A stretch of DNA of 64,000 nucleotides from Pseudorasbora parva (taxonomy: Eukaryota; Chordata; Actinopteri; Cypriniformes; Gobionidae): NCBI RefSeq assembly GCF_024679245.1, contig NC_090187.1:21896995-21960994 (forward strand), written 5' to 3'. A program made the translations under genes and the position numbers. The notes under the pieces were generated by a model, which did no database searches, was not told the DNA's origin, and saw only the letters and a program-made list of their open reading frames with translations. Below, piece by piece: positions 14,700 through 26,574 of this stretch; the first letter of the stretch is position 1; each line of letters starts with the position of its first letter.

Positions 14700-16112
14700 A
14701 GGACAACTCTGGCAAATACGTTTTACGTTTATCTTGATCGTTATATCTTTGTGAGTACAGTATATATAAAAAAAAAAGAACCGGATGGTGCTTGCAACAC
14801 GGAGCTATTACAGTTAATGCCCAGAGCCCCCACTCAACTAAAATGTCAGTTATGGGGGCATAAACGTAAAGGGTGTCTTTTGTGCCAATTAACAGACACA
14901 AAATACAATTAAAATGTCTGTCCAACATGAACAGGGCCCTTACATGACAACGAGATGCGTTTAGCCACTTAGCCATTGCTTAAGTTCATCTAAACAGTGT
15001 GTTAGAAGGCTAGCTGTATCTCGCGCTGAAGTCCCGTGGGAACTCAGTGGTAGCCGGAAAAAAGGCAGTCCAGTTGTGAAGAGAGTTGTGTGTGTAAAGC
15101 ACAATTATTTTATTACTACACATCTTTCCTCAAGCCGTGTGTGCCCAAATGGAAGGATAAATAAAGTTTACATTACCTCCACACAGTGGTTGTACCCGTC
15201 TTTAACCACGGAATGGCATTTTTCTTCAACCGGCCCGGCTGTGTTGTGTCCGTGTACGTTAGTCAAGTGTTCGCTGCAAATTTTCACAATACGGAAAGGC
15301 ACAAACGCAACAATTTCTTCTTCAATTGTGAGCCCGATCGGATCATCACTCTAGTGATGTCCGCCAGTTCTTTTTAGTGAACCGGGCGAACCAGTTCACC
15401 AAATCGGACTGAAACGTTCTAAACGGTTCGCGTCTCAAATCAGCGCTGATCACACAAGTTACTTTAGTTACTCACTTTCTGACAAGAGTGACAGTCCCTC
15501 CGAATAGAAATACACTAGTGTCTTGAAGTATATGTTGTAACTCCAACCGTTCACTGAACTGAGACATGCTGAGAGAACTGATGAACTCACGAGCAGCTGA
15601 TACTGAGCATGTGCGTGTAACTGGAAGAGCAGCGGTTCTCGGATCAGCAGTACAGAATCGAAAACTGTTTCTCTCAGAGTCCGACACGTTCAATACTGAG
15701 AACTGACGAGCCGATGAGCAGAGCTGCTTTATACACACAACGCTCTTCCCCACTGGACTATTTTTCCGGCTACATCGGAGTTTCCACGGGACTTCAGCGC
15801 GAGACACAGCTAGCCGCCTAAAACAGGTGAATTTAAACAATAGCTAAGTGGCTAAACGCATCTCGTTGTCATGTAAGGGCCCTGTTCATGTTGGACAGAC
15901 ATTTTAATTGCATTTTGTGTCTGTTAAGAGGCACAAAGACACCCTTTACGTTTATGCCCCCATAGCTGCCGTTTTAGTTGAGTGGGGGCTCTGGGCATTA
16001 ACTTTAACAGCTCCGTGTTGCAAGCACAAATCCAGTTTGTTTTTTTCTATAGACTTTACTCACAAAGATATAACAATCAAGATAAACTTAAAAAAATCGC
16101 CAGAGTTGTCCT
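14700..16112. mobile_element. TTAA-flanked foldback transposon with about 400-bp arms
   Basis: TTAA stands at 14696-14699 and 16113-16116. The ends are aggacaactctggc and gccagagttgtcct. The arms (14700-15100 and about 15720-16112) share atgacaacgagatgcgttta, catgaacagggccctta, gggcataaacgtaaagggtg and their inverses. The unpaired centre contains a gaaccgggcgaaccagttca motif. No transposase is visible. Confidence 0.88.
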
Positions 16113-16154
16113 TTAAGATCATTTAAAAGTGATTTTCCCAATATTTCGATTTTT

Positions 16155-17580
16155 CAGATTCCTCTTAAAACACTAACACACCTACAACACACAATTGGCA
16201 AAATGTTTAATTTCATGCTCAAAATCACACATTGTAAACTAAACGCCAACATTAATTTTCAAAATACAATAATACAATAATACACTAGCACAATACACTA
16301 TGTCTACCAAAACACTGCAAAAATGTTTCAAAATCCAATATCTTTTCAAAACACTAACACATGTTCTCTTCCAACAGCAACATTTAGTCAATCATAACAC
16401 AATATCATAAAAAACATTAACATCAGTTGGAATTACAGAAACTGGATTATTTTATGTGTCAGGTCTGCCCTTATGTACAATAGACATATTTCATTGTCTT
16501 TTGAAGCCTCTCCACATTTTGGTTTTGTTGGGTTTAGTAAATTGCATACATTTTGTTTCATTTGCTGCAGAAATTCAATACAAAAAATAAATGACCCATC
16601 TCAGAGTATAACTTTATAGAATGCCCCTCAGTTTTATTTCCTTATCAGCAATCACCATGTTGACTATAGTAAGTTCCTGTTCTTCTTTTAGGAGCTTTCC
16701 TCTGCCTCCTGATGAGGTAGATATTGAATCTTTAGATAGACATACAGTTACATATTAGAGACCAGAGGCATAAAGTCACTGTAATACATGGTAAAAGTAG
16801 TTACACTTTGCAGTTGGAGAAGCCCTTAAACAATATCCTACCTAAAAATTCTGGATAATGGATGCCACTGTGTCCCGGCTGAGATTTGGCTGTACTCACC
16901 AGACTCTCTGTATGATAGCATATGGTTTATGACATGGTCTATGACAGTAGTACTTATTTTATAAGTTACCCTAATTCTGCCCTTCTTTGAGCACCACCAT
17001 GCATTCTCCTCAATCTGTACCTTGTCCTCGTCCCAGTCCTTTCTCTTGTCCTGGTCTTCCTCTCCATCATGCAAGCATTTTTCTTACTTTCTTTGTGTTG
17101 CTCTATATTGTTCACGCCTGTGTTTACTGTATATGGTAATGTGAATGAAAGAACATCAACACCTGAACAATTCCTAGACGAAAAAGCTGTGATTCATATA
17201 TTTGCAAACCTTCAATCAGCTGTTTCTCAGTAACAATGGAATACAATACAAGGGAAGTATTTGTGTTTCAATTTACAATATGAACAGCTGTCTATCTTAA
17301 CATTAGCCTATAAGGTTAGGTTTAGAACAAGGTGTTATCTGTTTTGACATACAGTGTTAAAGCGTTGGTAAATTTGGCAGTAAAAATCTATTGTTTTGGT
17401 CTTGGTTGAGTTTGTGTGTAAAAAAAAGTTCAAGCATTTTAAATTTGGGTTAACTATTTTGTGTCAAAGCAACAAGAAATGTTTTATTTGTATAGCCCAC
17501 ACAGACAGATGTTGTGCTAACTGCGTTAAGAGTTTAGGAAATTTGTTAAAAATTGTCATAGAAACTGTAAAACTGTAAAC
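16155..17580. mobile_element. degenerate IS630/Tc1-type element with a transposase fragment
   Basis: Flanks are rich in acacacaattggcaaaatg-type and aaacactaacac-type sequence, like the elements at 25.7-27.7 kb. On the minus strand, about 17074-16838, the fragment TVIDHVINHMLSYRESGE, then SRIFR, resembles the N-terminal helix-turn-helix part of fish IS630/Tc1-type transposases (IDHVINHGL..REAG). It is frameshifted and truncated. Confidence 0.55.
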
Positions 17581-17584
17581 TGAC

Positions 17585-17613
17585 CCTCATGGCTTTGTGG
17601 TCCAGGGTCACAA
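17585..17613. repeat. isolated terminus of the tgtgaccctggacca MITE
   Basis: Reads ctttgtggtccagggtcaca, the canonical right end. No matching left half is nearby. Confidence 0.55.
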
Positions 17614-18354
17614 ATGTTTTGAAATCTGAAAATGGAAATTGAAAGATTTTCTATAAATGTTTGTATACACTATAGACTATACAGAGCATATAAAGGCTTA
17701 GGATCTCATTATATTGACCTTTCCTATTGTCTCACAGAAATCTAAGGGACAAACATATAATTTTTAAAGGCTATAGCTCAAATTGCCCCTAAGTTAAAAC
17801 GGCTGCTATATGCCACTGTATTTAGTGAGCATAAGCAACCTTTGATATTCACAAATAAACTACCAGTCAACAAATTATTCTTTTGTACATGATTTTTCCC
17901 TGCAGGCATGCAATTGGCTTCGGTTTACACAACTGTTTCACAGCTGTTCTGCCGCTGACTAATTTTTAAATTTTAAATTTATGTGATCCATGGAAATGTT
18001 TTTGCTTGTTAGTAAAGGCAAAGAACAAGTTAAAGCGCAACCTTGCAGGCATGTCGATGCTTGGGTGAAATCTAATACTTAGAATACTCAAAGATGTCCT
18101 TAAACCAACACTAGATTAGCTAGTCCTCTTACCACCTTTATATTTTTATTAGTAAAAAAAACAACAAAAAAAAAACAAGCAGATCATTTCTTTTCACACA
18201 CATTATGCTGCTCCAAATGTATGAAAAAAAACTTGGCAACTGTAGACAAAACTTGGCAAAAGTAAGACTGCAAGAGGTTCCAGTGTTTATGAAAATGTCC
18301 TCCCATCATTTCCAATGAACTGGAGTAAATTTATTCAGAAGCTCGGTCATAGTG
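17614..18354. other. unassigned AT-rich DNA
   Basis: No feature recognised. Confidence 0.5.
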
Positions 18355-19026
18355 TCACATATATTTTAAGCAAATGGATCCAGTAATGCTCAGTTTAACT
18401 AAAACAGGTTCTGTATACAAGTAGATTCTAGGAAACCCAATAATGCCCTTGATAAAACACAGTGGACCAACACCAGCAGCTGACATGGCACCCCAGACCA
18501 TCACTGACTGTGGGTAATTGACACTGGACTTCAGGCATTTTGGCATTTCCTTCTCCCCAGTCTTCCTCCAGACTCTGACACCTTGATTTCCGAATGACAT
18601 GCAAAATTTGCTTTCATCCGAAAAAAGTACTTTGGACCACTGAGCAACAGTCCAGTGCTGCTTCTCTGTAGCCCAAAAGTGGCTTGACCTGGGGAATGCG
18701 GCACCTGTAGCCCATTTCCTGCACACGCCTGTGCACGGTGGCTCTGGATGTTTCTACTCCAGACTCAGTCCACTGCTTCCACAGGTCCCCCAAGGTCTGG
18801 AATCGGCCCTTCTCCACAATCTTCCTCAGAGTCCGGTCACCTCTTCTCGTTGTGCAGCAATTTTTGCCACACTTTTTCCTTCCCATAGACTTCCCACTGA
18901 GGTGCCTTGATACAGCACTCTGGGAACAGCCTATTCATTCAGAAATTTCTTTCTGTGTCTTACCCTCTCGCTTTAGGGTGTCAATGATGGCCTTCTGGAC
19001 AGGGTCGGGTCGGCAGTCTTACCCAT
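18355..19026 (-). pseudogene. Tc1-like transposase fragment
   Basis: ATG at 19026 opens MGKTADPTLSR, then a frameshift. Another frame gives KREGKTQKEISE, a stop, CSQSAVSRHLSGKS (helix-turn-helix), GRKKCGKN.., ESGVETSRATVHRRVQEMGY and RIPQVKPLL. After a further shift it reads EKQHWTVAQWSKVLFSDESKF (first catalytic Asp) and VMVWGAMSAAGVGPL. The sequence then loses similarity before the second Asp and the Glu. Dead remnant. Confidence 0.88.
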
Positions 19027-19107
19027 GATTGTGGTTTTGAGTAATGAACCAGGCTGGGAGTTTTTAAAAGCCTCAGGAATCTTTTGCAGGTGTTTAGAGT
19101 TAATTAG

Positions 19108-19711
19108 TGTGATGAACGAGACTAAGGAATCTGATGCAAGTTAACAGGTTTATTAGAAAGATGAGAGCAGACAGCAAAAAGCAAATTCCACAACGGATCT
19201 GAGGGTAAACAGTCACTCGATACTGAACAGTCCTCCTCGAGTCTCAGAGCAGCAGTAGAAAACTCGGTAATGCGGTGCTCCCTGGAACTCAATACATGCT
19301 CAACCGGATCCAGTCTAAAGGCAAGACACACTGATGAGCAACGTAGAAAGATAAACAAATGTTCACAGGATACACAGTACCGAAGGGAAACGAAGAAGCC
19401 AGCTCAGTCTAGTAGCGAGATACGCTTGACAGCAGAAGTCCAAAGATCCAAGGAGGAATCCACGGGAGAGGGCAAGAGAGAGAGACCCACAGAGAGATCC
19501 AACAAACAGGTGAAAGGAGAACGGCCCGGGCAAACACAGTCTCAGCTGAGTCCTGGAGGCAAAACAAAACGTGAATACAAACAAACAAAAACCAACACGA
19601 ACCAGACGACACACGGCAGCGATCACCCAGGAGCAAACAACGAACGCGCAATGAGAACAAAACATCAGGACATTAAATAGAGAGACGAACATGAAACAAC
19701 GGTGGAAAACG
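19108..19711 (-). mobile_element. solo LTR (Ty3/gypsy-like) with 5-bp TSD
   Basis: This 604-bp segment is flanked by ATTAG (19103-19107 and 19712-19716). Its minus strand ends ..gttcatcaca and holds AATAAA 40-50 nt before the end. The other end reads cgttttcc, consistent with a decayed TG. Excision restores the Tc1 leader (gagttaattag-gttaatagctc). There are no internal coding domains. Long open frames on both strands are incidental. Confidence 0.7.
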
Positions 19712-19786
19712 ATTAGGTTAATAGCTCTTTTAGAGAACCTTTTCATGATATGCTATTTTTTTGGAATTTTGGGTTTTCATGAGCTG

Positions 19787-20490
19787 CACTCAAAAAAATG
19801 ATTCTAGCTGTTTGCTGAGTTTATTTAAATAAAATAGGCTGAAACAACACACATCTTTAGTTTTTTACTTGTGTCATTTTACTTGATTTTATTAGGTTAA
19901 ATGAAATAAAATATGTTAAATGTTAAGTTAACCTAAACCATTTGTGTTGAGACTACATGAATCATTTATGTTGCGCTGACTAAACTGGGCAGTGTATTTC
20001 TATTTCCCAGCATGCTTTGCATAGGGATGTCTCAGGAGAGTAAATGTTGAAATGAAGTTCTGTTTAATGTGTTTTTTAGTGAAGGGAAAGACCTGTTAAT
20101 GTTTTAATGTTATATTTGACAGTTATATTTGACATTTAAAAGTTATGTTGTGTTCATTTTTTTGAGGTTACCATTATCGTGAAGTGTAGATCTTGTGGTT
20201 AAGCTATGCTGTTCTGAAACTGTTAATGCCAGTGATGAGAGATGCTTTACTTGATTATATACGTGCATGTTACAATTAGCAATTGATCAAGTGTTGTTGA
20301 CTAATAGTTTTTATAGAAATAAAGAAAACTAATTAATGTGATGCAGCTCCCATAGAATACATATGGGCATCAGTTCTCTCATCCCTCTCTATCCTACTTT
20401 ATCTAAATGGACTGACATAAAATAATTTTGTCAAAATAGGAAATACTTTCTATGATTTTTTAATGTTCATTCAAAGAGTCATTTTCAGTG
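19787..20490 (+). mobile_element. CACTCAAAAAAATGA MITE, copy 1, inside the Tc1 element
   Basis: The ends are cactcaaaaaaatga and tcattttcagtg. TG on both sides at the junctions matches a 2-bp duplication in the interrupted Tc1 leader (gagctg|tatgcc). It is closely similar to 21792-23051 in inverted orientation. Confidence 0.8.
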
Positions 20491-20640
20491 TGTATGCCAA
20501 AATCATCAGTATTAAAACAATAAAAGACCTGAAATATTTCAGTTGGTGTGCAATGAATCTAAAATTGAAAGTTTATTTTTTATCAGTACATTATGGAAAA
20601 TAATGAACTTTATCACAATATTTTTTGAGAAGGACCTGTA

Positions 20641-21791
20641 TCCAGTATCGACCTGAGCCTTGTTTACAAACGATTCCGCAGTTAAATGAACCAAACTCAA
20701 GGACAATGTCTTCCCCACGTGAGCTGGAACTTGATTAAAAATAAAGTTCAACCACACATTCGTAATATTAGGATAAAGCAGGAATAGCGCAATATCTTGC
20801 TTTCTTTGGCATATTTATTGCTGCTGGCTAGCACGATCCAACCAGCTCCATGAGTCGTTGGGTGGGGGCGTGGGGCTACTGAATTAGGCGTGCTTATTAT
20901 TCTTTAGAGGCCTGTTTCGCCACATGATGACGTCAAGATGAGGCACATTCTGAAAGCGATCGTTTGCTGGGCCTGCTTTCTATAAAAGGTTTTCTTTGAC
21001 TAACAAGGTTAGTTTTCAGCTCTGAAACGTTAAGGATATTTTTATATTACCATGACCTTTTATACTTTAAAAGCTCAAGGGAAAGTTAATTTCTCCATTC
21101 ATGACCCCTTTAAGGGGTAATGTGAATTATTCCAGCCCACCCACACTATTAGGCCCACTCATCACTCATCCACTCATCCATCCACTTTCTGCCTACGCCA
21201 CTGTTTTAAAGTAAAACTTGAAGTAAAAGAAAAATTGCATGTTTGTAATTCCTTGATGTTTAGTGTCAGGCATGACATTTCATCTAAATGTCACAATTTT
21301 ACAGAAGCTGTTGTACAACATCAGTCTGCTGGTCTTCAGTGAGAGGGTTTGACTGATTATTTAATCCAGGTTGCAGATTTGTGATATTTCACACTGCATT
21401 TAAGCCACCTCCTGGTCTTACTAAGGACTTTCTACCAAAATAATTTTAGTTTATTACAACCTGCTTATTGCCATATTTACTCACATATTTGTTGATACTG
21501 ATCTGCTGCATCAATAAACTGTTGACGGAATCTGTGCTTCTCTTCTCTTGAGTATACTAACCATTACTATTACACTTTTAAAAATAAAAGTTCTATATGG
21601 AACCTTAAAGAGTTTTTATTAGGTGCTTCACATATAGAAAATTATAGGTCATCATGTAGTAATTTTATGGAGTTTTAATTTTATGTTTAATTTTAACATT
21701 TTATGAATGAAACAGCCCATAAACATATAACTAGAATTGTTTTAAATAATCCATTAAATATTACAGTATTATGCAATAATTCAAGTAATTT
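20641..21791. other. spacer between inverted CACTC MITE copies
   Basis: 20850-21120 has a GC-richer repeat-like segment ending in a ccccttTAAggggt palindrome. A partial cactttt-aaaaataaaag MITE end starts near 21572. The rest is unassigned. Confidence 0.45.
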
Positions 21792-23051
21792 CACTCCAAA
21801 AAAATGACTCTTTGAATGAACATAAAAAATCATGGAAAGTATTTCCACATAATTAACTTTCTTTATTTCAGCATTATGCAATTCTGTTATTCACGTTGGG
21901 TCAACTTAATTTATTAAGGTTGATTCAACCTATTTACTATGGTTGGGCATAGCTTAATTTAATAGTGTCAGCTCAACTACACAAATTTGTTGTAATCTTT
22001 TTGTATTAACGTAATTTTTTTTAGTAGTTTTGACTAAAATATTTTATGTCAATCCATTTAGATAAAGTAGGATAGGATCAATCTAATATGATTTCTGACC
22101 TGTAAGGTTGCCAGAATAATAATCTTACACGGTGTTTTAATAGGCCAGAGGAGAACTGGCACCCCGACTGAGTCTGGTTTCTCCCAAGGTTTATTTTTCT
22201 CCATCATGCCCTGATGGAGTTTTGGTTCCTTGCCACTGTCGCCTTTGGCTTGGCTTGCTCAGTTGGGGACACTAAAAATATGATTAAAGTTATTCAACTT
22301 ATTATACAAATAAAATGTATGAATTAGGTCTTATTTAATTCTATAAACTATAATACTGATCTGCCAACATTGTCGCTATATGATAAATTAAAATAAGCTG
22401 ATCACATCACTGTTTTTTCCAGTACGACTGTACAGCCAAATCTAATTTTGTTGCAATATTATCCTGTTTGACACTGTGAAGCTGCTTTGACACAATCGTG
22501 ATTGTAAAAGCGCTATATAAATAAAGTTGATTGACTGATTGATTGATAGAGAGGGATATAACTGTTGCCCATATGTATTCTATGGGAGCTGCGTCACATG
22601 AATTCGTTTTCTTTATTTCTATAAAAACTATTAGTCAACAACACTTGATCAATTGCTAATTGTAACATGCACGTATATAATCAAGTAAAGCATCTCTCAC
22701 TGGCATTAGCACAGTTTCAGAACAGCATAAGATCTACACTTCACGATAATGGTAACCTCAAAAAAAAAAAAAAATGAACACAACATAACTTTTAAATGTC
22801 AAATATAACTGTCAAATATAACATGAAAACATTAACAGATCTTTCCCTTCACTAAAAAACACATTAAACAGAACTTCATTTCAACATTTACTCTCCTGAG
22901 GCATCCCTATGCAAAGCAATAGAAATACACTGCCCAGTTCAGTCAGCGCAACATAAATGATTCATGTAGTCTCAACACAAATGGTTTAGGTTAACTTAAC
23001 ATTTAACACATTTTATTTCATTTAACCTAATAAAATTAAGTAAAATGACAC
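21792..23051 (-). mobile_element. CACTC MITE, copy 2, inverted, with internal insertions
   Basis: The end cactccaaaaaaatgactctt matches the far end of copy 1 inverted. The other end is truncated at about 23051. It is expanded by an AT-rich segment (about 21850-22035) and by a retroposon (22076-22544). Shared segments include gcccatatgtattctatggg and tctcaacacaaatggtttag. Confidence 0.8.
22076..22544 (+). mobile_element. L2-type retroposon or SINE with (TTGA)n tail
   Basis: GATAG stands on both sides (22071-22075 and 22545-22549). The body has tggtttctcccaaggtttat and the gccactgtcgcctttggctt segment. The 3' end aaaagcgctatataaataaa plus ttgattgactgattgattga is typical of L2-clade tails. It has no ORF. 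Confidence 0.75.
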
Positions 23052-23879
23052 TTAACTCCAGTTTTTCGCGATTCCGCGATCGCTGAATACAATGCAAAAT
23101 CAGCAAAGTGTCGCATTTTTTTGCGATCCTGCATAATTTGCCATTTCAACGCAAAATAATCACAAAAAATTATTTTCAATAACAAAAAAATAAATGAATA
23201 TCGAATTGAACTATGTCTAATTAATTTAAAGCTTTAATACAAATATATATATATATATTTTTTGAGGATTACAGACGTGGTTCTTGCACGGTCTTTGTAA
23301 AAGCGAAAGTGAATCTTTCTCGCCTGCCGTCTCGCGTTTCACATAGGCCTACAAGTGCCAAGGACCAGGCGAATTGATTATCTAGATGGATGAATGACCA
23401 AATAAAAGTAATATCTGCGAGATCACAATTAAAATAAGAGTTAATAAAAGCGCTGTATACCACAAACTCAATTCGCTCCGTCCTGACACACGGACCGATG
23501 TCAGACTGGCTGAGGATTCTGTGCGCCGCCTGTTAGCGCTCGCGAGTATACAGATCTGTTCTATAGGCTTAATGCCCTTGAACAATCATAATAAAAAGCA
23601 CCCATGATTATGCCTAAATGTCCATTTTGGAGGTGTCTTGAGTGAATAGGTTTGGGAATAGGCTATTAGGTCCATGTATTACTGTAGGCAGTAATATTTT
23701 AATCTTTATGTTGTATCTTTATGTTGTATTTATTTGTCCTCATATTTTTTGTTAATTAGTTCTTATTTTATTACTGACTGTTTAGGCTACTTGATTAATT
23801 AATTATTTGAGAACGTTTTATATTAGACTATTTTGCTTATTGCTGTGATTTACTTTTCCCAGATATTTCCCACCCTAAG
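23052..23879. other. unassigned, probably old repeat
   Basis: Begins with ttttcgcgattccgcgatcg, a motif seen in fish repeats. No ends found. Confidence 0.35.
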
Positions 23880-24177
23880 CGATCATGTTATTAAAGCTAT
23901 AGAACACCCCTGGGCTAGCCTTTTTTCTAAGATACCAGTTATTTGTACTCGTTGTGAATACACAGGCCACAAGAAGTAATTAGGTGTTTGTTTTTTAATC
24001 ACTTTTACTCGGGACATGCTAGCTGTGAACATAGGATTCCATTCATTATGCTAAGCTAACCTACTGGGACCCAAACTAAAACAATGCATGCACTGAGACA
24101 AAAATGCATTTGCCCACATATCTAAATGTAGGAAAGAAGTTAAATAAGCCCTATTTCTAAAAACGGTGGAGTGTTCC
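23880..24177. mobile_element. MITE ending ggtggagtgttcct-TTAA (left end unclear)
   Basis: The right end ggtggagtgttccttTAA and internal tatgctaagctaacc match a recurrent fish repeat. Related sequence occurs near 44.87-45.01 kb. Confidence 0.45.
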
Positions 24178-24179
24178 TT

Positions 24180-24831
24180 TAAGAGCTCCTGTTAGCAGCT
24201 CTAATTACATCAAAGGACATTTCTGAAGGGTTAGTTGAGATAGTTATGTAATGGATGTGGTGTTAACTGTCTTCAAGTTATTGATTAGCAAATTCTGCCA
24301 TGATAATCTATAAATTGCTCATATGGGAACTGTTGTAAAAAGCCAGAGAATATATGCTGCATGGGGTTAGAATGTACCGGTATATAGAACATATAAGTAT
24401 AGTTTAGTTTAATTACGGTTATATCTAATGTTGTCATCTTGCTTTTATGACATGCTATTCCATTTGTGTTACGTACTGTATTGCAATAAATATGAAAAGA
24501 CGGATACAACAGCTTGAGCAGACTCCTAAATGTGCTCTATACTACAGCAACTCTTCCTCTTCCCAACATGGCCGTTGTTTCATGTTCCATGGGGCAGGGT
24601 TTATGTATATTGTATGGTTAGTGATATCACTAACAAATTATTAAGCTTGCTGTAGTCCCATGTAGTACTGTCCTTTTGTTGTAGTCCTTAAAAAATGATT
24701 TCTGTCAAAGAAAATATCTCCATTTGCTTTGAACTTTGAGCGTTGTTCCTTTGCAGACATTGTTTATGCTCAGACAACAACATTACACACTAACTAAAAT
24801 TAAAAAAGTAAAATTATAAATAACCATCCCT
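24180..24831. other. unassigned DNA
   Basis: No feature recognised. Confidence 0.5.
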
Positions 24832-24835
24832 TTAA

Positions 24836-25434
24836 AGGTGGGATAAGTGTTATTTCAAAACCGTTTTAGAAAAAGGACACAGTCCGAGTGGAATAACAAA
24901 CTTGTAGCCAATCAGCAGGTAAGGGGCGTGTCTACTATTGATGGTGAGAAGAGCGCTCGCTCTCGCTCTGTGCATGTCATTATTCAAAACACACGTCACA
25001 CATGACAGACATTAGCTGACAACAAGTTTAATATATGCTGCTTGACTATGTTCTGTGTCATGCTCACTTGTTAGTCCATTTGTGATCATATTGTGTCTCA
25101 CTTCAGCGATGATTAAGACCCGTTCATTTCCACACCGTATGGAGCATCTAAATCTCCTCACTGTGTGCTTCAAGCCTCAGCTCACACAATGTCTCCGACA
25201 AGTAAGATACTATACTCCTAATATATGTTTGCTTACTCTTTTCCTGATCTATATAACCCTTATCCAGTCATAATTGTAATATGTCGTTAGCTGGACTGTC
25301 GTGCTTGTGTTCTAGAGTTGTTCATGAGAACAGTTTGATCGCTATCTCTAGAGACCCTTTTGGGGGTAGGGGCGTGTTTGTTTTGGTGATTTGAAATACC
25401 AACAACGGTTACCAGATAGCACTTACCCCACCTT
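24836..25434. mobile_element. TTAA-flanked foldback MITE (aggtgggataagtg)
   Basis: TTAA stands at 24832-24835 and 25435-25438. The ends are aggtgggataagtg and cacttaccccacct. The subterminal ggggcgtgt segments are paired. Confidence 0.85.
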
Positions 25435-25740
25435 TTAATTTCGTTTATTTTATATAGCTGAAACCACATCTGGGTTCATTTTCTTTTCTTTTCTTCTCTT
25501 TTTTCATCAGTAGTAAGAAAGGACAAGAAATTAATGGGAATCGAAACCAAAAAATTCATCACAATGCCCATGCTCAACATGAACTTGTTGGAGCATGTGC
25601 ATTAACGGATCATGTTGAGTGAGATGCAGAAGTTCAGGTTCTTCATGGCATTACAGGTAATTAAGTTCCTGTTAAAATTGAACAGATATTTCCATAAACA
25701 GAATGGCTGGATTACAGAGTGGGCCAGTGCCTCTGGGTCT

Positions 25741-26533
25741 TACAGTTTTTTTTTCTTGGATTGCTTACACACTAAAATTAAAAGTAGAAAGACTATTAGC
25801 AAAACCTTACACTCAAGAAGCAAAACATACACCCATATTTGCACAACTATAAGCACACTGTCAACCTCACAATTGTTGCAAAACTCTACACACAGTGATT
25901 TCCAAATCACTAAACACACTTAACATACATTACACACAATAATTTATAAAGCCACTTCCTTGCAATACCAAAGCTCTGACTGTCAAATTACCGCACCGTC
26001 CAAACAATTGTTTCAACACAGCCATCAGGTGTGCAAACAATTGTTTGCGTAAGACACACCAATCAGGTGTATAAGCACTATAAAAAGCAGCAGGTGAGTT
26101 CATTGTTCTTCAAACGCAATGGAAAGAGTCAGAGAAAGAGAACGAGTAAGACGAGGAGGCCTGATGGAGGTAGCAGCAATGCAAGGATAGATTCGTCATT
26201 CAAGACGTTTCTTTCCATGTGTCTTGCTAACGCCAACACCACCTGGGATCTTGATGAAAATGTCTGGCCAGATCCAGCCGGTGAAGAGACAGCGTCTTTA
26301 AAAAAAAAAAAATGTTTTTATACTTAAATTATTGCAGTACAATACATAAAGTGACATTTTGTTACAGTATTATCAATGTCCATGTCAACATTTTGGGCGT
26401 GTTGAGAAATAAATAAGTTGCAACATTGGTCTTGTGTACTGTTTGGTGGATTTACCAAACTACAGTTTTTTTCAATTGTTTACACACATTTTCTGAAAGC
26501 ATGCCTCATATTCTCAGAACTCTACACACAAAT

Positions 26534-26574
<41 letters not shown>

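Larger units (their letters stand above)
18355..20640 (-). mobile_element. Tc1-like transposon, 3'-truncated, with two internal insertions
   Basis: The 5' terminus at 20640 reads (minus) tacaggtccttctcaaaaaa. The recognisable leader of this fish Tc1 family follows but is interrupted by a 704-bp MITE (19787-20490) and a solo LTR (19108-19711). The transposase begins at 19026. The 3' part of the element is missing below 18355. Confidence 0.88.

Noticed and set aside
15472..15840. Minus-strand 122-codon frame in the 14.7-16.1 kb foldback
   Set aside because: Runs across the foldback arm and centre, with no recognised domain.
19270..19746. Overlapping 127- and 136-codon frames on opposite strands
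   Set aside because: They lie wholly within the solo LTR, with no protein motif.
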